From Monosiga brevicollis MX1 (Eukaryota > Opisthokonta > Choanoflagellata > Craspedida > Salpingoecidae): a stretch of 64,000 nucleotides of DNA. Location of the stretch: assembly GCF_000002865.3 (NCBI RefSeq), contig NW_001865072.1:272655-336654 (forward strand), read 5' to 3'. Of the stretch, positions 37,066-46,816 are shown one piece after another. A program made the position numbers and the translations under genes. Numbering within the stretch: the stretch's first letter is position 1; each line of letters opens with the position of its first letter. The notes under the pieces were generated by a model. That model was not told where the DNA came from. It did not search any database and saw only the letters and a program-made list of their open reading frames with translations.

Positions 37066-40000
37066 CTATCGGTATGGTCGGTTGGGCAGGTTAACAGTGC
37101 CGCCCGTAATCGCGGGCCGATCGTCGGCAAAGAGGGCAGGCGTGTCCATCTCCAGGAAGCGCTTCTCCCAGCCAACCTCGGCCTGAGCCACACGGTCCAG
37201 CTAGCAAGACAACAACACCACGGTGAGGTTTCTCAGTCAAAGCCAACGCGACGAGAGAGAGAGAGAGAGAGGAAGAGAAGGTAGCTCAGGCCACAAGTAA
37301 GAGCACTATTGGGAAGAACGGTAGAAGCACACGGTCAAGTGTCGTACCACGCGCTGCGATGCGAGGCGAGAAGCCTCGCGACTCTGAGCCTGCTGCGCTT
37401 CATCAAGGGCCGCGGGCATGGATCCTAGTTGAGTCTGCACACCACAAAAGGCACACGCACACAACAAACACACCAACAAACACACGCGAAGATGGTGAGT
37501 GTGAGTCAGGCCTCGAGAAACACGATCAAGCATGCTACGCATCAACCTACCAAGACTAGAGTTTGACGCGCCATGAGCGCCTCGTTGTAAGCTACCGCCT
37601 TCTCAGCATAGCCCAGCAGGATCGCTTCTGACACGAGGTCGTGTGCCACCGCGTTGAGGGCTGCATAGCGCCAAACAGCATGTTGGCCACACTCGTGCCG
37701 CCGACGCGTACACTTTTGCACACGATGAAAGTCAGACCCGTCTGGGTCTGATACGACCCCCAGCTCAGCCAGCTGCACTTCCAAAGGTTGCAAAGGGTAG
37801 CCGCAAATTGCATCTCCCGGCTCACGACGCTATTTGAGCCATTGGTAGCATTGCCCGATCCACTGGCGTGAGGCTGCACTCTGAGTTGGAAACCAAAAGC
37901 AGGTCATGGAGCTTACCAGCAAGTCTCGCCCAGCGCCATGCTCTACACACTGTGCATACAAGCGTCGACAAAATCCTTGACGCTGCAACCACCACACAGT
38001 TCAAGGTCAGCACAAGACAAACTCGGTGCGAGCAGGACAAGTGCCACTTATGCCGCGTCATGAGAACAGAAAGACGACAAAAGAATCGCAGCGTCAACGT
38101 ACTCGAATTTTAAAGTTGCAGTAAGCTTTGATCGGACAGCCCGGCAGCACCATCTCGTGCGCAGCCGAGACAGTAAAGCTCTTCTCAATCTGAGACCCAG
38201 GCAAAACATGGTCATCCACGTCAGCAACATGGGGAACTGCACGTCTCTGAGTCTCCCAGATATCAAAAACGCGCGAGCCACGGGTTTTAGCTTACAGTTT
38301 GAAAGCACTTGAGCAGATGGCCCGGTAGCTCTGACAGCGCTAGCTCCCGAGAGCAACTGGGGCATTGGAATGTCCCGTCGTCAAACACCTCGGCTTCCAT
38401 CGACGCTGAAGCATGTAGGCGCACAAGCATGAGAACTTTGCACAAGGATAGCTTACTGTGTTAGTGATAAAGGGAACGAAGAAGAACAAGAAGAACAAGA
38501 ACAAGACTAAGAAGAACAAGAAAGCTTACCTTCTTCTGGTAGTTCATGGCGTGATTGAAGGGCGACAAATTCAATATATGCCTCCAAACGTTGGTAGATC
38601 CCATGCTTGGTAGCCACGGCCTCACGGTGACCCTTGACGTCCTAAGAGCAGGTAGCGCAACATTGACCACCACGACGTCAATGATGGCGAGACGCATGCA
38701 AGCCTGTGATAAGCTGTGACTCAAGCATGGAGCATGCACCCACCTCCCGGGCTTGGGCCAAAGCGCGTCGCTGCTCGCGGGTGGCACATGTGTCTGGCGG
38801 CGCACTGGTGCAGCGCAGCAGCATCGGCAGATGTGCTGCGTTGGCAGCCAGGCCACAAGTGTGACAGCAATACCCAGAACCGGGTCGCGCCTCTCGCTCA
38901 CATTCAGCTCGCCGACAAAGGCGCTTGGTGCTTGCCGAAGAAGGTGGGGGAGTTGAGTCTTCTGTCCTGAGGGTCGCCACGGGTGACGCGCTCGTCGCAT
39001 GCGCGTCTGAACCACGCCGAGATGCGGTCTTGACGCGTCTACAACAACGCCCAGGCAGGCAGGTTGATTCAACAGGAACTGACGCTGCGCACAACAACCA
39101 AGCACGAAGGGAAAGGCGAGAGGCAGCTGGGCGAAAGGCATACTTGGCGGAAGGCACATCCCGTTTCGGTAATGTTGGAGGGGATTGTGCCAGTTGGCGC
39201 ATGCGCAAAGCCTCGGTGCGGGATACCTCCGAGCCCGAGCTACTGGCATTATCATCTTGCTCAGGGGCGGGTGCACACGTGGGGCATGTAAAACTATTGG
39301 CAGCTTCCACCGTGTCTTGATCGGTGTGCACACACTCGGGATGAAACCAGCCTTCACAGATGTCACATTGTCTAGAAAGGCAGGCAATGACATGATAAGC
39401 TTGGCAGAGCCATTGTCGGGATAATTGCACAGGCGCCGCGCGAAAGAATGGGCAAAGGTTCAAACTTACACCATGAAAGAGCCGTCATAGGGTCGACGGC
39501 AAACGCAAAAGAGATCGCCATCCTGACCCGGGGTAGCCGTGGCACCCGTGGAGGCCATCCGCCTTGGTTCCGATGACCCGGACGTGCGCACGGTGGGCTC
39601 GTGGGGCGCCGAAGAGCTCGGCACGTCAGTGGTCTCGCGGGCAACTGCGGTCGGCAATTGCTGAGGCGATGCCACCGGCGATGGTGATGATACGTCCATG
39701 GCATCATCGTCTTGGGTCTGACCTTGAGCCGGGGTAGCGGGTGGCGAGGAACGGCCCAGATTGGTGGTTGAAGTCTGGGTGCTTGCTAAAGGCCCACCAT
39801 GTACTTTGGGTGTAGGGCGGTCACTTGAAAGTGGAGGTTGCTCTGCGGACGTTGTCAAAGCAGCCAACGCGGTCTTGGGCCCGACCTCGTCCATGCGCTG
39901 GCTCGAAGCTGAGGTAGGACGGGCCGTTGGGGGCGACTTTGCACGCTTTGCATCGGGCTGGGATTGATCAACAGGCTTGGCCCGGGGGACAGAGGAGGAG

Positions 40001-41887
40001 GAGGTGGAGGAGGAGGTGGTGGTGGCGACTTTGTGGAGCTCTGTGGCGGCGGTGGGTGCTAGGTGCTCGGTTTTGGGGCCGGCGCTAGAAACGTGTGACG
40101 GGTTTGGTGACGGACTTGCTGTGGACTGCGAGGTAGATGCTGTGGCTTGCTCAAAAGACTGCGCGCTTGGTTTGGTGATGGGCGTGGCGACCTGAACGGG
40201 CTTTGGCGAGCTAGGGGGCTCTTGCGTCGCTGCAAGAACAGAGTCAGAGTCGGGCTGCTTTTGTGTTGGCAAAGATGGTGGTTGCGCAGTGGTTTTGACT
40301 TCCGAGGCAGGGCGCACGTTGCTAGTGGGGTCGGGCAAAGTCAGATCTTGCACCATTGACATGGCTTGAGACTTGCTGACAGCCACGGGCTCAACCTTAA
40401 TCTGGGGCTGTGGGGAGGAACTGGGACCGGGCTTAGATTCAGGCTGTCGCGGGGCTTCGGATCTGGCTGTCGGCTCTGGCTTGGCCTGCTGCGAGCGTTG
40501 GAGCTCGGGTTTGGACGGGCGTTGTACCTGGGACACGGTTGGCTGTGTCTCGTGAGCAGGGCCTGCAGGAGCCGGTTGAGTGAGACCCGCCTCTGATGTT
40601 GAGTGCAACAGCTTTGATGGCTTGGCCGGTTGGGTGCTGGGCTTGTGTGGCTCTTTGGTGATGGCCGTGTTGTCGGCCGTGTTGTCGGCCGTGTTGTCGG
40701 CCGTGTTGTCGGCCGTGTTGTCGGCGGGCGCAGCAGTGAGGGCATTAAGGGGCGGGGAACTAGGGTCGGCTGTCAAAGGTGCTGAATCTCGAGGCTTGGG
40801 GAGCACAACAGGCGAAGGAGGTTGCTTGGCGGCCGGTGCGGGTTCCCCCTTTGAAGCCAAATTGGTGTTCAGGTTGTCGGGCATTTTCTTGGCTGTAGCG
40901 CCGGTGGGCTTTGGGGGCTGTTTGGCGGGTTTGGCGGTCTTGGTCGCTCGGGAATGCTGTGGACCCTTGGAGGCTGCTTTTGTTGCTTTTGTTGCTTTTG
41001 TTGTTTTTGCTGTCGAGGGGTTTGAGGTTGCTCCGAGGTCATTATCAGCGTAAGCAGCTGGCGCGAGAGGGCGTGCGGCCGCGGATGGTGGCCCCGCTGG
41101 CGTCGGGTCTGGTGTTGCAATGCGCCGGCCATGGTCATCGGGGGATACGGGTCGTCTGTAGTCTGGATGATCGTCCATCCGAGCCCGGCGACCTTCCTTG
41201 TCGTCGCTGGAGCCATCGTCGTCTTCGTCCATGCTCTGCAAATTTGCAATCTCTGCATCACTGTCATCATCGTCGCTCGGTACGTGGCGATGTCTCGATG
41301 ATGGTTGTTGTTGTTGTTGTTGTGGGGGTGGCGAGGGTGGGGGAGGCGAGGATGGGGAGGCGATGAGGGGATTGGATCCTGTCTTGGTGGTAGCCTCAAC
41401 GGGTGCGATTGTTGAATCAGGCTTTAGAGGAGAGCTGCTGCTGGGTTGTGGGGTAAGCTGTGATCGAGGTGGGTTACGAGGCTTGCGGCGATCCTGCGTG
41501 GCTCGGGGCCGGCGTGTGGCTCGAGTCGTGGTAACAGAGGGTGCATCAGGCTTGGGCTTGGGCTTGGGCTCGGGAATCGTTTCCTGTTCCTGGACGTCAT
41601 GATCGGCTGAGGCTGCCAGCGATGCGACCATGGAGAGTGTAGCCAAGGGATCGTGTTCTTCGTGGCTCAATGATGCTTGCTCTGCCTGCAAAGCGATGGA
41701 TGACCAGAAAGCGAGGCAAGCATGGCGGGGCAGGACAGCACGGGTGCATTGAGGTCATCATGAGCGAGGGCAAAATTTTGCAAGGAGGAAGGGTTGGCAT
41801 AGCCCTTCCACCCCAAGGGTGGTAATTTTGGCGATGACGAACCAATTGGCGGAGCCTGTCACGATGCGCCTGGTTCCAGGCAGCCAT
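37066..41887 (-). CDS. CXXC1: CFP1/SPP1-like PHD-finger subunit of the H3K4 methyltransferase complex
   Basis: Eleven exons (41887-41843, 41685-39470, 39371-39144, 39038-38744, 38641-38530, 38405-38296, 38189-38103, 37982-37917, 37829-37551, 37434-37348, 37200-37066) give 1219 residues. Residues about 16-735 are disordered and rich in Pro/Thr/Ser/Lys. A PHD finger follows (FCVCRRPYDGS to QCDICEGWFHPECVH to FTCPTC), the type that reads methylated H3K4. Then comes the CFP1 C-terminal region: LCRRAECEREARPGSGYCC and CGLAANAAHLPML, a coiled segment, TFQCPSCSRELALSEL, AYCNFKIR joined to RQGFCRRLYAQCVEHG, ICGYPLQPLE and CTRRRHECGQHAVWR, all matching cysteine/histidine positions of CXXC1 and yeast Spp1. 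No CXXC DNA-binding finger is present, so it is Spp1-like in domains. The gene symbol denotes family. It shares a divergent 0.8 kb promoter region with the arrestin gene. Confidence 0.88.
40664..40725 (-). repeat. 12-base coding tandem repeat (TADN)
   Basis: Five near-perfect copies of GGCCGTGTTGTC on the plus strand encode repeated Thr-Ala-Asp-Asn in the disordered part of the CFP1-like protein. Near identity of copies suggests recent slippage. Confidence 0.9.
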
Positions 41888-42714
41888 GCTGCAGGTGCGC
41901 TTGGTGCTTCAAACGCCAGCCAGAGGGAACGGCAGCAACGGCAGCAACGGCAGCAAATCTGTGAGGAGAGGTGCTTTAAGCGTCAGCCGATGCCATGCCC
42001 TCCCTCCCAAGGCCCACACTGGGTCGGGGACCGTGAGCGAGGTGAGGGCGAGCTGGGGGCAGAGCAGACGGCGCCGTGCACCCGGGAAACGGCTGTCCGT
42101 CCGTGTGTCACTCCGACCAAATACACACCAGCCACAACAACAGTTGACACCGACATGGTGCCCTCTCCTATTTTTAGCGGTGCTTGGTAGTCTATTTCGG
42201 CCAACACACACACACGTACAGCCATGTGTGTGTTTCGCTTACGTGTGCTTCCAAAGGGGGCGGATACATGCTGTGTGTGTGTGTGTGTGTGTGTGTGAGT
42301 GAGTGTGTGTCCTTGCAATGATTACATTTGGTACTGGGTGTGCGTGTGCATGGATGGGAGAGGGATGTGCTGTGGGCAACAGCAAAGAGAGGAAGACTCA
42401 TGATGGTCCAAAATCGGCCCAAGCCATAGGGAATCCCCTACCATTTCAGAGAGAGGTAGCCGAACGTGAGTGAATTTCAGAGAGAGAGAGAGAGCGAGTG
42501 AGAGTGAGAGAGAGCGAATGGTTCATTTTTCTCTCTCTCTGTGCGCGCGCTCTCTCAGCGTCAAAGATCTCATCCCCGCCCCGCGACTGTGGGCTGGTTT
42601 TCTTGTGCTTCCCCGCCTTTGCTCCTCCTCTTTTCCTCTTTTCTGGGATCGGTGGTGCTGCTTCCACACACGCTTGCACAGAGCTTTGTGTAAGACTTTG
42701 ACTGTACCAGGATC
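41888..42714. other. Divergent promoter region, CFP1-like / alpha-arrestin
   Basis: Holds a GT tract (42272-42297), a GA stretch at about 42478-42514 and a CT stretch at about 42530-42556 lying 160-185 bases upstream of the arrestin ATG. No coding signal. Confidence 0.6.
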
Positions 42715-44403
42715 ATGGCAGTGCGCTATGAATTACAGTTGGTGTCGTCCAACGGCGGCAATTACATTGCCGGTGACATGGTTCAGGGCCAGTTGATTGC
42801 CAAGTTTACCCGTAACATCACCGTCGACTCGATGCAAATTCGGTTTGTCTTTCTTCCTCCGCCCCTTTCTCTTCTGGTCGATCCTAGTGCCATGGCTGTG
42901 ATCCCACTCTCAGCCTCGCTCCCACTCTCAGCCTCGCTCCGGCCTTGCTTCCTCCCTTTTTTCTTGCTCTTCTCATGGCCTCGTTGTCACACCCTGCTCT
43001 TCGCTCACAGGATTGTCAGCCAGGTGCGCGGCAAGTCGGGCGGCAACTCGAACAAGTTTCAGGACATTGTGTCCAGTCCAACAACCACACTGCTGAGTGC
43101 CCAGCAGAGCTTCTCCAAGGGCCAATCCCACCAGTTCCAGTTTGCCATTGCCTTGCCTCAGAATGTGCCCTCCAACCTCAACGTCGACTACATGGGCGAG
43201 GCTCGCACCTGCCTCCAGGTGATTGTCAAGGAGAAGAAGCGCCAAACGGTGGACGATGTGCCCCTCAACGTTCAGTCGGGCTACACCGGTAGCTGGCCAC
43301 CACCGCCCCTTGAGTTTCAAGAGCGCAAGGAGGTGTTGGGCAGTGGCTCAATCTTCTCGAGTGCCAAGAACTTGGGCCTCTGCGACTTGTCGGTGGTCGT
43401 GCCATCCCAACTCGTGCGTAGCACGACAGGCACAGCCAGTGTGCGCTTCCACGTGGGCAACCCAGCCAACCTTTCGCGGGATCGCTTGCGCATCCTGATT
43501 GAGCTCAGCGCTGAGGTCACTTGCAAGTTTGGCCTCAATGAGAGCAAGCGCTACTTTGTGTCTGTGGCCGACTACATCCCCACCCTCAACTTTGATCCGT
43601 CGACCTCCACCTTCACGGGCTCTCTCGAGTATCGCTTGGACGGTAGCCAAGCCCCGGCTGGCAAGTCGATTCAGAAGCCTCAGGACGTTTCCAGCTTCAA
43701 GGTCGGCGTCCCCATCCTTCCCACCCTCATTGGTGGCCAGAATTTCAAGGTTGTCACCTCCATCCACGCCCACATTGTGTACTACGAATCTTTCAAGATG
43801 AAGGCTGGTGGTGTGATCACCGTGGTCGACGAGGCTCGCCCCTTTGCGCAGGGCTCGGCGCCCTCGACGCCCCACAGCTCGACCTCGTCGGCACCCATGG
43901 CGCCCCCTGCAGCGGCGGCCGCTGCCATGGCACCCAGCTACGAGGCTGCCATGCAGGATCCGGGCAAAGATGCCAAGGCCGGAGGCCAGCCCTACCCCCC
44001 TCAGCAACAGCAACCGCCGTACCCATCCCAACAGTACCCGCCCCAACAACCGTACCCTCCACAACAGCAGCAGCAGCCTTTCGCGCCTCAGCAGTACCCG
44101 CCTCAACAGCAGTCCCAGCAATACCCGCCCCAGCAATACCCGCCTCAACAGCAACAGGCATCTTACCCACCCCAGCAGTACCCCCCTCAACAACAAGCCC
44201 AGCAATACCCGCCCCAGCAATACCCGCCCCAACAGTACCCGCCTCAAGCGCAACCCACGTACCCACCCGCACCCCAGGCAGCCACCTATCCTCCACTGCC
44301 CGGTCAGGGCGCCCCGGGACCTTATGGTGCGACGCCTCCCCCGTACAGCGGTGACGCTGCTTATCCCGCCGCACCCTACGGTGCCAAGGGACCCTATGCG
44401 TAG
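42715..44403 (+). CDS. Alpha-arrestin (arrestin-domain-containing) protein with PPxY motif
   Basis: Exons 42715-42842 and 43011-44403 join in phase to 506 residues. Residues about 1-320 form the two beta-sandwiches of an arrestin fold: YELQLVSSNGGNYIAGDMV with the typical G-D/E-x-V-x-G entry, then LPQNVPSNLN, and an arrestin C domain from about residue 170 (GSIFSSAKNLGLCDLSVVVP). The tail of about 180 residues is Pro/Gln/Tyr-rich, with some 14 copies of a QQYPP-like unit. It ends in ATPPPYSGD, a perfect PPxY ligand for WW domains of NEDD4-type ubiquitin ligases; APSYEAAM may be a second tyrosine site. Alpha-arrestins bridge ubiquitin ligases to membrane cargo during endocytosis; cargo here is unknown. 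There is no clathrin box I recognise. Confidence 0.82.
   Translation: MAVRYELQLVSSNGGNYIAGDMVQGQLIAKFTRNITVDSMQIRFVFLPPPLSLLVDPSAMAVIPLSASLPLSASLRPCFLPFFLLFSWPRCHTLLFAHRIVSQVRGKSGGNSNKFQDIVSSPTTTLLSAQQSFSKGQSHQFQFAIALPQNVPSNLNVDYMGEARTCLQVIVKEKKRQTVDDVPLNVQSGYTGSWPPPPLEFQERKEVLGSGSIFSSAKNLGLCDLSVVVPSQLVRSTTGTASVRFHVGNPANLSRDRLRILIELSAEVTCKFGLNESKRYFVSVADYIPTLNFDPSTSTFTGSLEYRLDGSQAPAGKSIQKPQDVSSFKVGVPILPTLIGGQNFKVVTSIHAHIVYYESFKMKAGGVITVVDEARPFAQGSAPSTPHSSTSSAPMAPPAAAAAAMAPSYEAAMQDPGKDAKAGGQPYPPQQQQPPYPSQQYPPQQPYPPQQQQQPFAPQQYPPQQQSQQYPPQQYPPQQQQASYPPQQYPPQQQAQQYPPQQYPPQQYPPQAQPTYPPAPQAATYPPLPGQGAPGPYGATPPPYSGDAAYPAAPYGAKGPYA
43990..44270 (+). repeat. Coding QQYPP repeat
   Basis: Degenerate 15- to 18-base units (CAGCAGTACCCGCCT type) encoding Gln-Gln-Tyr-Pro-Pro in the arrestin tail. 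It resembles prion-like or Annexin-A7-type tails and is likely disordered. Confidence 0.85.
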
Positions 44404-44826
44404 ACCCGGCTTGTGCCGAACCATGCCCTATTCTGTCTATTGCTATTGATGTCGTGCGCCCGTATGCTTGTATGTATCTGCATGTCGTGGTGTTTATGCG
44501 TGCGTGTCATGAGTTTCCAGAAGCACCAAATTGATGCAGTCATGTAGCAAACACTTGGGTCCCTACTCGCGATCTATTCTGTCACTTGACAAGCCAGCAT
44601 GGCGTGTACTACCTCCTCAGGAACCGCGTCACACACATCCACTCGTCTTCTACCACGGAGGGAAACGAGTGCTAGAATAGAAAAGCCAGAACCGTGCGTG
44701 CGCGCCACCCGAGAGTCCTGAGAACCGAAATGTCAGATAAAACTCATCGCTGTCGGCCCTGATTTTTTGTATCGTTTTCATATGATTTTTCCGTGTATTT
44801 TGTATACAAACTTGTCACGAACCACT
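44404..44826. other. Intergenic region, arrestin to NDUFS7
   Basis: 3' UTR of the arrestin gene and promoter of NDUFS7. No other feature seen. Confidence 0.6.
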
Positions 44827-46214
44827 ATGGCCGCCTCCGTCGCTCAGGGTACGTCTGGTGGGAGACTGGAGAACGGCAGCGGGGAGAAACGGCAGCGCCT
44901 TGCTGGTTTGAAAGGTGGTTGATAAAGGGGGGGAATGGGTCATCAGATGCTGGTCCTTGAGTCTGCCTCTGCGCAGGCTGGTGGGGATGAGCCTGTTCTC
45001 AGAATGCCAGGATGAGGCAGCAATTCTGGCCAGCTGCGCTTCTTCCGTGCTCGGCGGTGGCGCGCACAGTCTATCCAACCCTCTCATCTTTCTCGATGCC
45101 CGGCCCTTTGCTTGCGATGTTCGAATCTGCTTCTCACAGCTGCGCGGTCTTTCCCGCTCCTTTCGGCCCGCCTCGGGTATGTTGAGCTTGGCTTGGCTTT
45201 TTTTACCGTCAAGCATCCCTCTTTATGAGCGGGGACATGTCTTGTCGGCAAAATAGTGTTGGCCGCCTTGTTATCGCACTCATTCGCGCTCCTGTTTATT
45301 ATAATTATTTTTCGCTACGAATGACATTTGCATAGCCTTAAGTCAGCTTCGGCGACCCTGCCTGCGCTGGCGCAGCTGCGCTCCGTTGCACAGACCACGT
45401 TCGTTCTATTTTCGTCTGTATAATTGCTTGTTCAGCCCATGCCTTCAAGCAATGTCGCGACTCTTATCCTTTGAGTCTTTCGTCTCGACTTCCTCTCTCT
45501 CTTTGTTTAGGCCCTCTTCGGCGGCCGTCCCTGCCCCCGTGTTTGGCAAGAGCAAGATTCCCGCAAACATCGACAACCGTGCTGGTTTGTAGCCCTTGCA
45601 TCCTTCCCCAATGTTTCCTCTGCTGCTCAGCGAGGGGGTTCTTCTTTCTTCTTTTTTTTTCCATTTGATGAGCTTGCGCTCGCCGACTCAAAGTTCTTGG
45701 AACGCCTGGCGTCGGTTCTGATCATCCCATTTACTCTTTTTACTTGGCCACAGACTATGCCCTCGCCAAGCTTGATGATCTCGTCAACTGGGCTCGCAAG
45801 GGCTCAATGTGGCCCATGACCTTCGGTCTGGCCTGCTGCGCCGTCGAGATGATGCACGTGGCCGCGCCCCGCTACGACATGGATCGCTTTGGCATCGTGT
45901 TTCGTGCCAGTCCCCGACAGTCGGACGTGATGATTGTGGCTGGTACCCTGACCAACAAGATGGCCCCCGCCCTCCGCAAAGTCTACGATCAGATGCCCGA
46001 GCCCCGCTGGGTCGTGTCCATGGGCAGCTGTGCCAACGGTGGTGGTTATTACCACTACTCTTACGCTGTTGTTCGCGGCTGTGATCGTATTGTCCCCGTC
46101 GATATCTACGTTCCAGGCTGCCCGCCCACTTCTGAGGCCCTCCTCTACGGTCTTCTTCAGTTGCAGAAGAAGATCAAGCGCGACCGCTCTCTCCAGATGT
46201 GGTACAGGAAGTAA
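44827..46214 (+). CDS. NDUFS7: NADH:ubiquinone oxidoreductase 20 kDa Fe-S subunit (NuoB/PSST)
   Basis: Exons 44827-44848, 45141-45177, 45511-45584 and 45754-46214 join in phase to 197 residues. The N-terminal 30 residues ([20 protein letters not shown]) lack acids and carry arginines, as expected of a mitochondrial presequence. The core holds the ligands of cluster N2, the last Fe-S centre before ubiquinone: the CC pair in [12 protein letters not shown], Cys in [10 protein letters not shown] and Cys in [12 protein letters not shown]. The RYDMDRFG stretch near the quinone site and the C-terminal LLQLQKKI are also conserved. Being nuclear and intron-containing, the protein must be imported. The small N-terminal exons are chosen because phases agree; an alternative 5' exon around 45375-45420 cannot be excluded. 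Confidence 0.93.
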
Positions 46215-46816
46215 ACTCAGAGCGACGCTGTGCATCCTTCTCTTTTCCGCCCTTTAGTCGTCGCGGTGCCACTCTTTTGTAATGTTTTCTCCTTTTGTTC
46301 CTATGTTGCTTCGCTCGTGTGCCGTTGTTGCATTGGACGTGGCCCCCCTTCTCTCTCGTTTGTTTGGTTGTGTTTTTTTTTCCCTACCTTTTTTGTTGAC
46401 CGCCTTTGCGTTCTGGTCTTTCCCGCCTCAAAGGGCGTTCTTCTCCTTGGGCCTGGTCGCGGTTGGATGTCAATGCTTTTGTCGTGGACCTGGAGTAGCC
46501 ATTTGCATGATCCGGCAGACTCAGCATGCTACCCCTCTCGTTGCATGGCAGCCGTTCTCCTCCTTGTTGCTCTTTGCCACGACTCTTCTGTTATCCATCC
46601 CTCCCGCCTCTTCTTGCAAAGCATGTTCGAGCTTTCAAACACCTTGCCATGCGGAGAAAATGCAAATCTAAGATTTAAATTTGATCATCACTCTGGTTTT
46701 GCCCCCAGCTGCCTCTGCTGCCTTGCGGTCCTCCTGGTTCTCGAGCGCGCGTAGACGTGACTTTTGCCAAGACGCCCGTCCTTGCAACGAGGCAAGAAGG
46801 ACCTTGGTACCGAACA
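46215..46816. other. Convergent intergenic region
   Basis: 3' flanks of NDUFS7 and of the PDZ/TPR scaffold gene; T-rich at 46350-46400. Nothing else recognised. Confidence 0.6.

Noticed and set aside
43348-44424. Minus-strand frame of 358 codons opposite the arrestin gene
   Set aside because: Arg/Leu/Gly composition is the mirror of the QQYPP repeat; the plus strand carries the arrestin fold.
45386-45592. Alternative N terminus for NDUFS7
   Set aside because: A four-exon model with matching phases and a basic presequence is simpler; kept as an uncertainty in the gene entry.
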